NCBI RefSeq assembly: GCF_026241095.1
Contig: NZ_JAPFGB010000018.1
Coordinates: 62,001 to 126,000 of the forward strand
Direction: 5' to 3'
DNA length: 64,000 nt
From: Saccharopolyspora sp. NFXS83
Lineage (GTDB): Bacteria > Actinomycetota > Actinomycetes > Mycobacteriales > Pseudonocardiaceae
Both the position numbers and the translations under genes were made by a program. The notes under the pieces are model-generated. The model saw nothing but the letters and a program-made list of their open reading frames with translations. It searched no databases and was not told the origin of the DNA. The number at the start of each line of letters is the position of its first letter. The stretch's first letter is position 1. Shown piece after piece: positions 1 through 8,373 of this stretch.

Positions 1-33
1 GATGGCGGCGAGCGCGGTGAAGCGTCGATTCAC
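1..33 (-). CDS. 5' end of a gene cut by the left window edge
   Basis: A GTG codon at 33 on the minus strand is preceded by a strong ribosome binding site (GGGAGG, 39-44, five bases upstream). The frame stays open to the edge and gives VNRRFTALAAI. A basic start followed by small hydrophobic residues suggests the beginning of a signal peptide. It points the same way as the M28 peptidase gene upstream of it. Only 11 codons are visible, so no function can be assigned. Confidence 0.5.
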   Translation of the reverse strand, partial: MNRRFTALAAI

Positions 34-103
34 GGTGTCCTCCCGGTGTCGGCGCCACTCTCACAGGTCTCGGCGACGCGCAGGTGAACGACGATCCGGG
101 GAT

Positions 104-151
104 GCGAACGGACCGTTCGCCCAACGGGATGGGACGAACGGTCCGTTCACT
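104..151. repeat. Double-palindrome intergenic repeat, copy 1
   Basis: Two 16-base arms, 104-119 and 135-150, are inverted copies of each other (GCGAACGGACCGTTCG and CGAACGGTCCGTTCAC). Each arm is itself a palindrome around GAACGG-N-CCGTTC. The 15-base centre contains CCCAACGGG. It lies between the stop of the M28 peptidase gene and the next minus-strand gene. It belongs to the family seen at 12140, 34676, 34783, 34879, 36899, 37007 and 37092. Confidence 0.9.
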
Positions 152-175
152 TCGATCAGATCGGTGCGGTCCCGC

Positions 176-1657
176 TCAGATGCGGTCGTGGTCGCCGAGG
201 GCCGGCAGGGGCGCCTGCTCGGTGCGGAACCCGGCGCGGGCGGCGCGGGCCTGCGCGCCGTTGACGCCTTCGGTGCTCTGCGCGTACTGGCCGATCGTGG
301 TGGCCAGCGCCTTCGCGTTCCGCTCCAGCGCCACCTTGTCCACATTGGACAGGTTGTCCTGCGGGGTGTGGTAGTTCGGGTCGAAGTTCTGCCCGGCCGT
401 GCCGCCCCACTTCGCGGCCTGCGCCTCGGTCTTGGTGCCGTCCCCGCCGGTGAACAGGCCGCCCGCGGGAATGCCGTTGGCGATGAACTCGCCGTAGTCC
501 GAGCGCCCGTCGAAGTCGGTGCCCTCGACCTCCACGCCCTGCGCCAGCAGCGCAGCTCCCAGGTCGCGTTCGATGGCGCCCGAGCCGTGCGGGCCGGGGC
601 CGGCGCCGACACCGTCGGAGTCGTCCCCGTCGTAGGCGAAGTACCCGGCGTTCGGCGAGCCGATCATGTCGAAGTTCAGGTACAGCGCGATGTCGAGCTG
701 CTGCTCGAAGCTGAGGCTCTGCACGTACTTCGTGGACCCGACGAGGCCGGATTCCTCCGCGCCCCAGAACGCGAAGCGCACCGCGTTCGGCGTGTCCGGA
801 GCGCCGCCGAGGGCGAGCGCGGTCTCCAGCAGGCCCGCGGTGCCGCTGCCGTTGTCGTTGATGCCCGCGCCTTCGGCGACGCTGTCCAGGTGCGCCCCGG
901 CGGTCACCACGTTGTCGGTGCGCCCGGTGCGGGTCTGGGCGATGACGTTGCGGGTGGTGATGTCCTGCAGCCGGGACTGCACGTCCAGGTGGACTTCCGC
1001 GCCCGCCTGCTCGGCGAGCCGCTGCCCGGTGGCCAGGTCCACGCCCGCGCTCGGGATCCGCGCGTCGGCGGGGTCGCCGAGGGTGCCGTTGACCGGGCCT
1101 TCGACGTTGTTGTAGATGATCGTGCCCACGGCACCGAGGTCAGCGGCGATCTGCTGCTTCTCCGCGAAGGTGCAGGATCCGCGTTGCACGAGCGCCACCG
1201 ATCCGGCGACGTCGGCGGGGAAGTCGGCCGCCTCGCAGCCGGGGGTGTCGTCGACCGCGGCCACCGACAGCGGCGCGGTCAAGCCGCCCTGCGGGGTCGC
1301 GGGCGAGTACTCCAGCGCGTCCCCGGCGACCGGCGCACCGGCCACCGCCAGCGCGAACGAGTCGAGGAAGTAGGCCTGGTAGTCGAATTCCGGGGTGGTG
1401 ACGTCGAATCCGGCGCCGCGCAGCTTGGCCGCCACGTAGTCCACGCTGGCCTCGTACCCCTCGCGGCCGGACGCGCGGTTGCCGTCGTTGCTGTCGGCGA
1501 TGCGCTGCAGGGCGACGAGGTGCCGGTGCACGGCGTCGACCTCGACCTGAGCCCCCAGGTCGGCCGGCGCGGCGGAAGCGGGGGCGGCGACGAGCAGAGC
1601 CGCGGCGAAGGTGGTGAACACGGCCGCGAAGCGGCGGCCTGATCTCACAGCAGTCAT
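176..1657 (-). CDS. Secreted M28 family zinc aminopeptidase with PA domain
   Basis: Predicted extracellular metallo-aminopeptidase of 493 aa, releasing N-terminal residues from peptides with two zinc ions. A signal peptide covers about residues 1-29 and ends in APASA. A PA (protease-associated) insert follows, containing GSCTFAEKQQIA. The M28 core is complete: AHLDS (His and Asp ligands), GINDNGSG (bridging Asp), WGAEESG (catalytic Glu and ligand) and YHTPQDN (last His). The architecture matches the Streptomyces griseus-type aminopeptidases. ATG at 1657 was chosen because GGGGAG lies 8 bases upstream and it starts the signal peptide. Longer upstream reading frames lack coding character. Confidence 0.9.
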   Translation of the reverse strand: MTAVRSGRRFAAVFTTFAAALLVAAPASAAPADLGAQVEVDAVHRHLVALQRIADSNDGNRASGREGYEASVDYVAAKLRGAGFDVTTPEFDYQAYFLDSFALAVAGAPVAGDALEYSPATPQGGLTAPLSVAAVDDTPGCEAADFPADVAGSVALVQRGSCTFAEKQQIAADLGAVGTIIYNNVEGPVNGTLGDPADARIPSAGVDLATGQRLAEQAGAEVHLDVQSRLQDITTRNVIAQTRTGRTDNVVTAGAHLDSVAEGAGINDNGSGTAGLLETALALGGAPDTPNAVRFAFWGAEESGLVGSTKYVQSLSFEQQLDIALYLNFDMIGSPNAGYFAYDGDDSDGVGAGPGPHGSGAIERDLGAALLAQGVEVEGTDFDGRSDYGEFIANGIPAGGLFTGGDGTKTEAQAAKWGGTAGQNFDPNYHTPQDNLSNVDKVALERNAKALATTIGQYAQSTEGVNGAQARAARAGFRTEQAPLPALGDHDRI

Positions 1658-1766
1658 TCTGTTCTGCTCCCCAAGGGTGAGTGTGTGGTGGACAGCTTCG
1701 ACAGCTCTCACCGGGGAAGTCAAGATTGTCCGAATAATGGTTACAGCGGAACGGTTTTTCCCGGTA

Positions 1767-1794
1767 TTGCCGGATCGGCGGCAGGGACTACGGT
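1767..1794 (+). promoter_or_regulatory. Predicted leaderless promoter of the MDR oxidoreductase
   Basis: TTGCCG (1767-1772) and TACGGT (1789-1794) are 16 bases apart. The -10 element ends 7 bases before the ATG at 1802, so transcription should begin at or next to the start codon. Confidence 0.5.
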
Positions 1795-1801
1795 CGTCAC
1801 C

Positions 1802-2782
1802 ATGTACGCCATCGCGATCCGTGAGCCGGGTGACCCGGAAGTGCTGGAGTGGACCGAGCAGGCCGATCCGCGGCCCGGTCCCGGTGAAGTGCTCGTGGAC
1901 GTCGCGGCGGCCGGCGTGAACCGGGCCGACCTGTCCCAGCGGCAGGGCAACTACCCGCCGCCGAAGGGCGCCAGCGAGATCCTCGGCCTCGAATGTTCCG
2001 GCACCGTCGCCGAGCTGGGCGAGGGCGTCGCGGACTGGCGGGTCGGCGACGAGGTGTGCGCGCTGCTCGCCGGTGGCGGGTACGCGGAGCGGGTCGTGGT
2101 GCCCGCAGCCCAGCTGCTGCCGGTGCCCGACGGCGTGGACCTGGTCGACGCCGCGGGATTGGCCGAGGTGTCGTGCACGGTGTGGTCGAACGTGGTCATG
2201 GAAGGCGGGCTCACCGCCGGGAAGTTGCTGCTGGTGCACGGCGGCTCCGGCGGCATCGGCACCAGCGCCATCCAGATCGGGCGGGCGCTGGGCGCTCGGG
2301 TCGCCGCGACCGCGGGTGCGGCCGAGAGCCGCGAATTCTGCCGGGAGCTCGGCGCCGACCCGGTGATCGGCTACCGCGACGAGGACTTCGTCGAGGTGGT
2401 CAAGGGGCTAGGCGGGGCCGACGTGGTCCTGGACAACATGGGCGCGTCCTACCTGGACCGGAACCTCTCGGCGCTGGCGCCGGACGGCCACCTCGCGGTG
2501 ATCGGCATGCAGGGCGGTCGCAAAGCCGAGCTGGACCTGGGGCGGATGCTGGTGAAGCGGCTGCGGATCTCGGTGCTGGGACTGCGCGGACGTCCGCTGG
2601 ACGGGCCGACGGGCAAGGCCGCCATCGTCGCCGACGTGCGGAAGGAGCTGTGGCCGCACGTCGCCGCCGGGCGGGTCCGCCCGATCGTGCACAGCCGCAT
2701 CCCCATGCCGGAGGCGTCCCGCGCGCACTCCCTGCTGGAAGCGGGCGGCGTCCACGGCAAGATCCTGCTCACCCGCTCCTGA
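1802..2782 (+). CDS. NAD(P)H quinone oxidoreductase-like MDR protein
   Basis: A 326-aa medium-chain dehydrogenase/reductase of the zinc-free quinone reductase (PIG3/QorA-like) type. Such enzymes move hydride from NADPH to quinones or enones. The GroES-like half has GVNRADLSQRQGNYPPP; the Rossmann half has VHGGSGGIGTSAIQ, the usual A/GxxGxxG nucleotide site. Zinc-binding cysteine clusters are absent. It converges on the class-V aminotransferase-fold gene, an adjacency I also recall for Rv3777/Rv3778c in M. tuberculosis. The exact substrate cannot be read from the sequence. Confidence 0.85.
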   Translation: MYAIAIREPGDPEVLEWTEQADPRPGPGEVLVDVAAAGVNRADLSQRQGNYPPPKGASEILGLECSGTVAELGEGVADWRVGDEVCALLAGGGYAERVVVPAAQLLPVPDGVDLVDAAGLAEVSCTVWSNVVMEGGLTAGKLLLVHGGSGGIGTSAIQIGRALGARVAATAGAAESREFCRELGADPVIGYRDEDFVEVVKGLGGADVVLDNMGASYLDRNLSALAPDGHLAVIGMQGGRKAELDLGRMLVKRLRISVLGLRGRPLDGPTGKAAIVADVRKELWPHVAAGRVRPIVHSRIPMPEASRAHSLLEAGGVHGKILLTRS

Positions 2783-2803
2783 CCGGGGCGGGGCCGTCGC
2801 GGA

Positions 2804-4003
2804 TCAGTCGAGCGCGGCGACCGCCCGCAGGAGTTGATCGACCTCGTAGGTGTTGGTGTAGTGGGTGAGGCCGACGCGGACGGCACCGCCCACCTCACCG
2901 ACGCCGAGCACCGCGAACACGCCGTGCGTGCCGGGGTCGGCGAACGCGCACACGCCCTGGTCGGCGAGGTGCTCGATGGCGTCGACGGCTTTCACGCCGT
3001 TGACGGTGAACGCCATCGACGGCACCCGGCGCATCGCGTCGCCGATGACCATCACGTGCCGCAGCCTGCGCAGTCCGCCGGTGAGGTTCGCCAGCAGCCC
3101 GGCTTGGTAGGCCTTCGCCGAGCTCAGCGAGGTGAGCAGCCGCTCCCGCCGCGGTCCGACCGCCGCGTCGTCCAGGCCCGCCAGGTAGTCGATGGACGAC
3201 ACCAGCCCCGCCAGCAGCGGGTAGGCGTGCGGGCCGAGTTCCAGGCGGTCCGGTCCGCGCCAGCCGGGTTCCAGCGCTGCCGACGGCAACTGGTCGATCA
3301 TCGCCGGATCCCGGAACACCAGCGCGCCCACCGGCGGCCCGCCCCACGCGGAGGCGTTGAGCGCGAGCACGTCGGCGCCCATCGCCGTGATGTCCAGCGG
3401 CAGGAACGGTGCGGCGGCGGAGGCGTCGACGACCACGAGCGCGTCGTGCTCGGCGGCGATCTCGGCGATCTGGTGCACGTCCGGCCGGGTGCCCACCGCG
3501 CCGGACGCGGCGGTGACGGCGACGACCTTGGTGCGCTCGTTGATCAGGTCCCGGTACTGCCACGCGGGCAGCTCGCAGGTCTCGATGTCCACCTCGGCCC
3601 AGCGCACCTGGCAGCCGGAGCGCTGCGCGGCGCGCTGCCAGCACATCACGTTGGACGGGTGGTCGAGCCGGGACACGACGACGTCGTCGCCGATCATCCA
3701 GCCGTCGCCGAGCCCGTCGGCGAGCCGTTGCAGCAGCACGGCGGAGTTCGGCCCGAGCACCACCCCTGCGGGGTCGGCACCCACGAGATCGGCCAGTGCG
3801 CGACGAGCTGCGTCCACGATGGCCTCGGCGCGCTGCGAGGCGGGGAAGATCCCGCCAGGCCCGGAGACGGGCGCGCGCAACGCGGTGGAGACCGCGGTCG
3901 CGACCTGCTCGGGAACCTGCATGCCCGCCGGGGCGTCCAGGTGCACCCAGCCGTCGCCCAGCGCGGGGAAAAGCCCGCGAACAGCAGCGACGTCGAACGC
4001 CAT
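2804..4003 (-). CDS. Class-V aminotransferase-fold protein (cysteine desulfurase-like) without PLP lysine
   Basis: A 399-aa protein with the fold of SufS/NifS cysteine desulfurases. The PLP-ring Asp is present in VVVDASAAAP, but the segment that normally carries the Schiff-base lysine reads LNASAWGGPPVGALVF, with no lysine. From memory, Rv3778c has the same substitution, so this is a family trait and not a local error. A normal desulfurase or transaminase reaction is therefore unlikely. ATG 4003 was chosen over 4009 because a TACGGT -10 element lies 6 bases upstream of it and because it gives the family N-terminus MAFDVAAVRG. Confidence 0.85.
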   Translation of the reverse strand: MAFDVAAVRGLFPALGDGWVHLDAPAGMQVPEQVATAVSTALRAPVSGPGGIFPASQRAEAIVDAARRALADLVGADPAGVVLGPNSAVLLQRLADGLGDGWMIGDDVVVSRLDHPSNVMCWQRAAQRSGCQVRWAEVDIETCELPAWQYRDLINERTKVVAVTAASGAVGTRPDVHQIAEIAAEHDALVVVDASAAAPFLPLDITAMGADVLALNASAWGGPPVGALVFRDPAMIDQLPSAALEPGWRGPDRLELGPHAYPLLAGLVSSIDYLAGLDDAAVGPRRERLLTSLSSAKAYQAGLLANLTGGLRRLRHVMVIGDAMRRVPSMAFTVNGVKAVDAIEHLADQGVCAFADPGTHGVFAVLGVGEVGGAVRVGLTHYTNTYEVDQLLRAVAALD

Positions 4004-4009
4004 GGTCAT

Positions 4010-4015
4010 ACCGTA
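4010..4015 (-). promoter_or_regulatory. -10 element of the class-V protein gene (leaderless)
   Basis: TACGGT on the minus strand ends 6 bases before ATG 4003 and would overlap a start at 4009. This spacing decides the start codon. Confidence 0.45.
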
Positions 4016-4101
4016 GTGAGCGCGCCGGACCTGATGACCGCCGGGTGGCCCATTCCGGCTCCTCGTGCGTCCGATGCGCGCGGAGGCGTCAGGATGGGGG
4101 C

Positions 4102-4635
4102 ATGAACCAGAACGAACAGGACCAGCAGCGCGAGATCTTCGTGGTGGGGGAGGGCACGCCGCTCGGCTCGGGCGTGGACCCCTCCGCCGAGGGCATGGGC
4201 GAGCGGGAGAACGTCGGCGAGCTCGTCGAGCAGCCCGCGAAGGTGATGCGGATCGGCACGATGATCAAGCAGTTGCTGGAGGAGGTGCGGGCCGCGCCGC
4301 TGGACGAGGCGAGCCGCAGCAGGCTCAAGGAGATCCATCAGTCCTCCATCCGGGAGCTGGAGGAGGGGCTGGCCCCGGAGCTCATCGAGGAGCTGGAGCG
4401 GCTGTCGCTGCCGTTCGCCCAGGAGTCGACGCCCTCGGAGTCGGAGCTGCGCATCGCGCAGGCCCAGCTGGTCGGCTGGCTGGAGGGTTTGTTCCACGGG
4501 CTGCAGACGGCGTTGTTCGCGCAGCAGATGGCGGCGCGGGCGCAGCTGGAGCAGATGCGCCGGGGACTGCCCGCGGGCAGCGGCGGTGAGGCGGAGCAGG
4601 CCCCGCAGTCGAGGGGGACCGGCCAGTACCTGTGA
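4102..4635 (+). CDS. bpa: Bacterial proteasome activator Bpa
   Basis: A 177-aa DUF2587 protein matching mycobacterial Bpa (Rv3780, also called PafE). In M. tuberculosis Bpa forms a dodecameric ring on the 20S proteasome and opens its gate without ATP to let unfolded proteins in. Visible features are an acidic, flexible N-terminus, a helical core (about residues 45-150, with KVMRIGTMIKQLLEEV and LERLSLPF) and the C-terminal GQYL motif that docks into the proteasome alpha-ring. A weak -10 (CAGGAT, 4090-4095) is 6 bases before the ATG. Its presence implies a 20S proteasome elsewhere in this genome. Confidence 0.93.
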   Translation: MNQNEQDQQREIFVVGEGTPLGSGVDPSAEGMGERENVGELVEQPAKVMRIGTMIKQLLEEVRAAPLDEASRSRLKEIHQSSIRELEEGLAPELIEELERLSLPFAQESTPSESELRIAQAQLVGWLEGLFHGLQTALFAQQMAARAQLEQMRRGLPAGSGGEAEQAPQSRGTGQYL

Positions 4636-4807
4636 CGGCTGCGCTCGTCCGGGGGTTCACGGAACGGTGACGACCTGCGCGGGCGCGCACGCGTGCCCGA
4701 GCGGGGACGGCGCCGGTCCGACCGCGTGGGTGCGCCCGAGCTGTCCGGAATGTGCGTCCCGGTCGGCATGGGTGCCTCCCTCTCCCCGGTGACCAGGGCG
4801 CTGTCGG

Positions 4808-4813
4808 TACTCT
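4808..4813 (+). promoter_or_regulatory. -10 element of wzm (leaderless)
   Basis: TACTCT ends 8 bases before GTG 4822. This supports the shorter start for wzm over an ATG at 4693 in the same frame. Confidence 0.4.
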
Positions 4814-4821
4814 TACGCACC

Positions 4822-5694
4822 GTGCAGGCCACGAGCACGATCGAGAGACCAGCGGCTCCGCCCGAGACTTCGTCGCGGACCTGGTCCAAAGCGTTCAACG
4901 ACCTCGTCGAGGGCGCCAAGCAGCGTCAGCTGTGGGCGCATCTCGGCTGGCAGGACATCAAGCAGCGGTACCGCCGTTCGGTGATCGGACCGCTGTGGAT
5001 CACCATCAGCATGGGCGTGATGGTGACCGGGCTGGGCATTCTCTACGGAAGCCTGTTCGGCACGGACCTGCGGGAGAAGCTGCCGCACCTCGCGGTCGGC
5101 TTCATCATCTGGGAGTTCATCCGCAACTGCGTGAATGAGGGCACCGAGGTGTTCATCAGGAACGAGGGGCTGATGAAGCAGTTGCCCGCTCCGCTGAGCG
5201 TGCACATCTACCGGCTGGTGTGGCGCCAGACGCTGTTCTTCCTGCACAACCTGATCATCTACTTCTTGCTGCTGGCCATCTTCGCGCTGGTGGGGACGCC
5301 GATCCCGATCAACTGGACGGTCATCGTGGCCATCCCGGCGCTGCTGCTGATCATGATCAACGGCATCTGGGTGACCACCCTGTTCGGCGTGATCGCCACC
5401 CGCTTCCGGGACATCCCGCCGGTGGTGCAGAGCATCATGACGATGGCGCTGTTCATGTCCCCGATCACCTGGGGCATGTTCGAGTTCGAGCACAACGACC
5501 AGAACGCGTGGCGGCAGATCTTCGTCGACGGCAACCCGCTGTCGCACTACATCGCGATCTTCCGGGACCCGTTGATCGGGTTCGACCAGCACCTGTACCA
5601 CTGGTACTGGGTCCTGGGCTGCACCGTCGGCGGCTTCCTGCTGGCAGCCGTGGTCCTGCGCAACTACCGCGCCCGCGTCCCCTACTGGGTCTGA
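4822..5694 (+). CDS. wzm: Galactan ABC exporter permease Wzm
   Basis: A 290-aa ABC-2 type permease with about six membrane segments, homologous to M. tuberculosis Rv3783 (RfbD). With the Wzt ATPase it moves lipid-linked galactan to the periplasm during arabinogalactan synthesis. Recognisable parts are QRYRRSVIGPLWITIS near the N-terminus and NPLSHYIAIFRDP before the last helices. The gene starts the wzm-wzt-glfT1 operon, with 13 bases between it and wzt. GTG 4822 gives the normal family length; an ATG at 4693 would add 43 residues without family character. Confidence 0.9.
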   Translation: MQATSTIERPAAPPETSSRTWSKAFNDLVEGAKQRQLWAHLGWQDIKQRYRRSVIGPLWITISMGVMVTGLGILYGSLFGTDLREKLPHLAVGFIIWEFIRNCVNEGTEVFIRNEGLMKQLPAPLSVHIYRLVWRQTLFFLHNLIIYFLLLAIFALVGTPIPINWTVIVAIPALLLIMINGIWVTTLFGVIATRFRDIPPVVQSIMTMALFMSPITWGMFEFEHNDQNAWRQIFVDGNPLSHYIAIFRDPLIGFDQHLYHWYWVLGCTVGGFLLAAVVLRNYRARVPYWV

Positions 5695-5707
5695 GGGAGA
5701 TCGAACG

Positions 5708-6529
5708 ATGGTCAGCATCGACGTCTGGAACGCGGCGGTCGACTTCCCGATCTTCGACGCGAAGTCCCGCTCGCTGAAGAAGGCCGTGCTCGGCAAGGCC
5801 GGCGGCAAGATCGGCACCGACAGCAAGGTGCCGATCATCGAAGCCCTGCACGACATCAACCTGCACCTCAGCCACGGCGACCGGCTCGCGCTGGTCGGCC
5901 ACAACGGTGCGGGCAAGTCCACGCTGCTGCGGCTGCTGGCGGGCATCTACGAGCCGACCCGCGGCAGCGCCCGCGTCGTCGGCAAGGTCGCGCCGGTGTT
6001 CGACCTCGGCGTCGGCATGGACCCGGAGATCTCCGGGTACGAGAACATCATCATCCGCGGTCTGTTCCTCGGCATGAACCGCAAGCAGATGGAAAAGCGG
6101 ATGGACGAGATCGCCGAGTTCACCGAACTCGGCGACTACCTGGACATGCCGCTGCGCACTTACTCGACGGGCATGCGGGTGCGCCTGGCCATCGGCGTGG
6201 TCACCTCCATCGACCCCGAGATCCTGGTGCTCGACGAGGGCATCGGCGCGGTCGACGCGGACTTCCTGGAGAAGGTGCGCGACCGGCTCAAGGAGCTCGT
6301 GAAGCGCTCCGGCATCCTGATCTTCGCCTCGCACTCGGACGAGTTCCTGATGGAGCTGTGCAACTCGGCCGTGTGGATGGACAAGGGCGGGATCCGCGAG
6401 CACGGTTCGCTGCGCAGCGTGCTGACGTCGTACAAGGGCAAAGACCCGTTCGAAAACCTCAGTCCGGAAATGCTGGCGCAGGTCAGTGACACGGCCACCG
6501 CCACGATCGGGAGCGACAAAGCACCATGA
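5708..6529 (+). CDS. wzt: Galactan ABC exporter ATPase Wzt
   Basis: The 273-aa nucleotide-binding subunit of the galactan exporter, homologous to Rv3781 (RfbE). Walker A is GHNGAGKSTLLRLL, the signature is in LRTYSTGMRVRLA, Walker B is ILVLDEGIGAVD and the switch His is in FASHSDEF. It ends after a short C-terminal region, so it lacks the carbohydrate-binding domain of some O-antigen Wzt proteins. A strong site, GAGGGAG, precedes the ATG. The stop codon overlaps the glfT1 start (ATGA, 6526-6529), so the two are translationally coupled. Confidence 0.93.
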   Translation: MVSIDVWNAAVDFPIFDAKSRSLKKAVLGKAGGKIGTDSKVPIIEALHDINLHLSHGDRLALVGHNGAGKSTLLRLLAGIYEPTRGSARVVGKVAPVFDLGVGMDPEISGYENIIIRGLFLGMNRKQMEKRMDEIAEFTELGDYLDMPLRTYSTGMRVRLAIGVVTSIDPEILVLDEGIGAVDADFLEKVRDRLKELVKRSGILIFASHSDEFLMELCNSAVWMDKGGIREHGSLRSVLTSYKGKDPFENLSPEMLAQVSDTATATIGSDKAP

Positions 6530-7458
6530 GCGCCGACTCCGCCGAGCAGCCGCAACTTCCCGCAGATTCCGTCGTCGCGGTGATCGTCACCAGGCATCGC
6601 CGCGAGCTGCTCGCGGAGTCGCTCAAGGTGATCGCCACCCAGACGCGGGTGCCGGATCACCTGGTGGTCGTCGACAACGGGCCGGACCAACCGGCGCGGC
6701 AGGTCGTCGAGGACTGCCCGATCCCGTCGACGTACCTGCCCTCGCGGCACAACCTCGGCGGCGCGGGCGGTTTCGCGCTGGGCATGCTGCACGCGCTGGC
6801 GCTCGGCGCGGAGTGGGTGTGGCTCGGCGACGACGACGGCAGGCCCGCCGACGACCAGGCGCTGGCGACGCTGCTGGACGTGGCGCGCACCCGCAAGCTC
6901 GCCGCCGTCTCGCCGGTCGTGGTGAACATCAACCGGCCGGACAAGCTGGCGTTCCCGCTGCGCCGCGGCCTCACCTGGAAGCGCCGCCCGGAGGAGCTCA
7001 GCGCTCCCGGTGGGGACGCCGACTTCCTGCCGGGGATCGCGTCGTTCTTCAACGGCGCGCTGTTCCGCGCGGCCACGCTGGACGTGGTGGGCGTGCCGGA
7101 CTACCGGCTGTTCGTCCGCGGCGACGAGGTGGAGCTGCACCGCCGCGTCGTGCGGTCGGGGCTGCCGTTCGGCACCTCGCTCAAGACGCGGTTCGTGCAC
7201 CCGGACGGTTCGGACGAGTTCAAGCCGATGCTCGGCGGCCGGTTCCACGCGCAGGACCCGTCGGACGAGAACAAGCGCTACTACACCTACCGCAACCGCG
7301 GTTACCTGCTCTCGCAGCCGGGGATGCGCAAGATCGGGGCGCTGGAGTTCCTGCGGTTCGGGCTGTACTTCATCGGCCAGCGCCGCGACCTGAAGGCCTT
7401 CCGCGAATGGCTCCGCCTGGTCCGGCAGGGGCGCCGGGAGCAGTTCTTCCGCCGCTGA
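6526..7458 (+). CDS. glfT1: Galactofuranosyltransferase GlfT1
   Basis: A 310-aa GT2-family enzyme homologous to Rv3782. It adds the first galactofuranose residues from UDP-Galf to the decaprenyl-linked GlcNAc-rhamnose primer of arabinogalactan at the inner face of the membrane. The GT-A fold starts with VVAVIVTRHRRELL; the nucleotide/metal motif is LGDDDGRPADD, and HNLGGAGGFALGM is typical of Galf transferases. It overlaps wzt by four bases. A toxin-antitoxin pair follows after 90 bases. Confidence 0.92.
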   Translation: MSADSAEQPQLPADSVVAVIVTRHRRELLAESLKVIATQTRVPDHLVVVDNGPDQPARQVVEDCPIPSTYLPSRHNLGGAGGFALGMLHALALGAEWVWLGDDDGRPADDQALATLLDVARTRKLAAVSPVVVNINRPDKLAFPLRRGLTWKRRPEELSAPGGDADFLPGIASFFNGALFRAATLDVVGVPDYRLFVRGDEVELHRRVVRSGLPFGTSLKTRFVHPDGSDEFKPMLGGRFHAQDPSDENKRYYTYRNRGYLLSQPGMRKIGALEFLRFGLYFIGQRRDLKAFREWLRLVRQGRREQFFRR

Positions 7459-7548
7459 ACGGGGCGGTTCACCTTTCACCCGTCCAGTGCCCCACGAACG
7501 CGTCTAGCTCGTTTGCCACTTGAGTGTCCATTGCGATAGAAGTGCGCT

Positions 7549-7809
7549 GTGGTCAACAAGAAGCTGAAGTCGGCCAAGGTGCTCAGTCTGGCGCGCCGTG
7601 CGGCTCGCAATGCGAAGACGACGATCCAAGAGATCCCAGGCAGGGGGAAGGGGCCGCATCGGATCTTCGCGGTCTACGACCGGGAAGGTGTCGAAGTGGC
7701 CCGGTTCGGTTTAACCGGCCGCAACAAAGAGATCTCTTGGTACGTGCTCACGCACATCGAGACCGGTTTGGCTTCCATTTTCGGCGAGAAGTGGCTGGAG
7801 GACCGATGA
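7549..7809 (+). CDS. HicA-like mRNA interferase toxin
   Basis: An 86-aa basic protein (VVNKKLKSAKVL start) resembling HicA toxins, small double-stranded-RNA-binding-like ribonucleases that cut mRNA. The probable catalytic His is H37 in GRGKGPHRIF. It overlaps the next gene by four bases (ATGA, 7806-7809), the usual coupling of a toxin-antitoxin pair. A possible -35 TTGCCA (7513-7518) precedes an AT-richer ATAGAA at 7536-7541. Compared with the flanking wall genes the segment looks less GC-biased, which suggests an insertion. Toxicity is inferred from family resemblance only. Confidence 0.65.
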   Translation: MVNKKLKSAKVLSLARRAARNAKTTIQEIPGRGKGPHRIFAVYDREGVEVARFGLTGRNKEISWYVLTHIETGLASIFGEKWLEDR

Positions 7810-8207
7810 GCGCTGAGCAGCTGAGCAGCTACCGAGTGCACGTGAGCCGGGAGGACAGGAGCTGGGTGGCGCACGTCCAAGGCCTCCCCGCCGGTGCGAC
7901 CGAGGTCGATCACCTTGAAGAGCTCGATCTCGAAGTTCGAGACCTCATCGCGGGGCTCGCCGATCGCGAGCCGGATTCGTTCCGCATCGACTGGCGCTAC
8001 CTGCAAGGCGACGTGGAGTACACCCGGCCGGTCGAGGAACTGCGGCACTGGGCGGCCGAATCCAAGCAGGCGGCCGCGAACGCCGAGCGGGCGCGACGGG
8101 AGATCATCACGACGTTGCGCTCGGCGGGCTTGAGCCAGCGGGCCATCGCCGAGGTGATCGGAACGTCGCACCAGCGGGTCGCGCAACTGATGGCGGAGGC
8201 ATCCTGA
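7806..8207 (+). CDS. HicB-like antitoxin with C-terminal HTH
   Basis: A 133-aa protein whose first ~60 residues (YRVHVSREDRSWVAHVQGLP) form a HicB-like partial RNase H fold that binds and blocks HicA. A charged helix follows. The C-terminus, about residues 105-131 (LSQRAIAEVIGTSHQRVAQL), is a helix-turn-helix resembling sigma region 4 and probably binds the operon promoter, so autoregulation is likely. It is the second gene of the pair, in the usual HicA-HicB order, and lies directly upstream of emb on the same strand. Confidence 0.7.
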   Translation: MSAEQLSSYRVHVSREDRSWVAHVQGLPAGATEVDHLEELDLEVRDLIAGLADREPDSFRIDWRYLQGDVEYTRPVEELRHWAAESKQAAANAERARREIITTLRSAGLSQRAIAEVIGTSHQRVAQLMAEAS

Positions 8208-8361
8208 ACCCTCCCGTACGACGGTCACCGATCGGTCACGGGGGATCACGGGACGCTGAGAGACACCTGAGAATCACTCGATCGGGGCTGCTCATAGCGT
8301 CGGCAAACATCTCGGTTCAGGCCGCGTCGAACGCGCCGGACGCCCCAGGACCAGGGACTAC

Positions 8362-8367
8362 TATTCT
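8362..8367 (+). promoter_or_regulatory. -10 element of emb (leaderless)
   Basis: TATTCT ends 6 bases before GTG 8374. No ribosome binding site is visible ahead of that GTG. Confidence 0.45.
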
Positions 8368-8373
8368 CCTGGC

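Noticed and set aside
4693-4821. N-terminal extension of Wzm from ATG 4693
   Set aside because: The added residues are not membrane-like or family-like, and a -10 element lies within the segment; GTG 4822 gives the usual length.
7456-7472. TGAACGGGGCGGTTCA just after glfT1 as a solo half of the repeat family
   Set aside because: The centre does not fit GAACGG-N-CCGTTC and no second arm follows; it may be a chance palindrome or a weak terminator.
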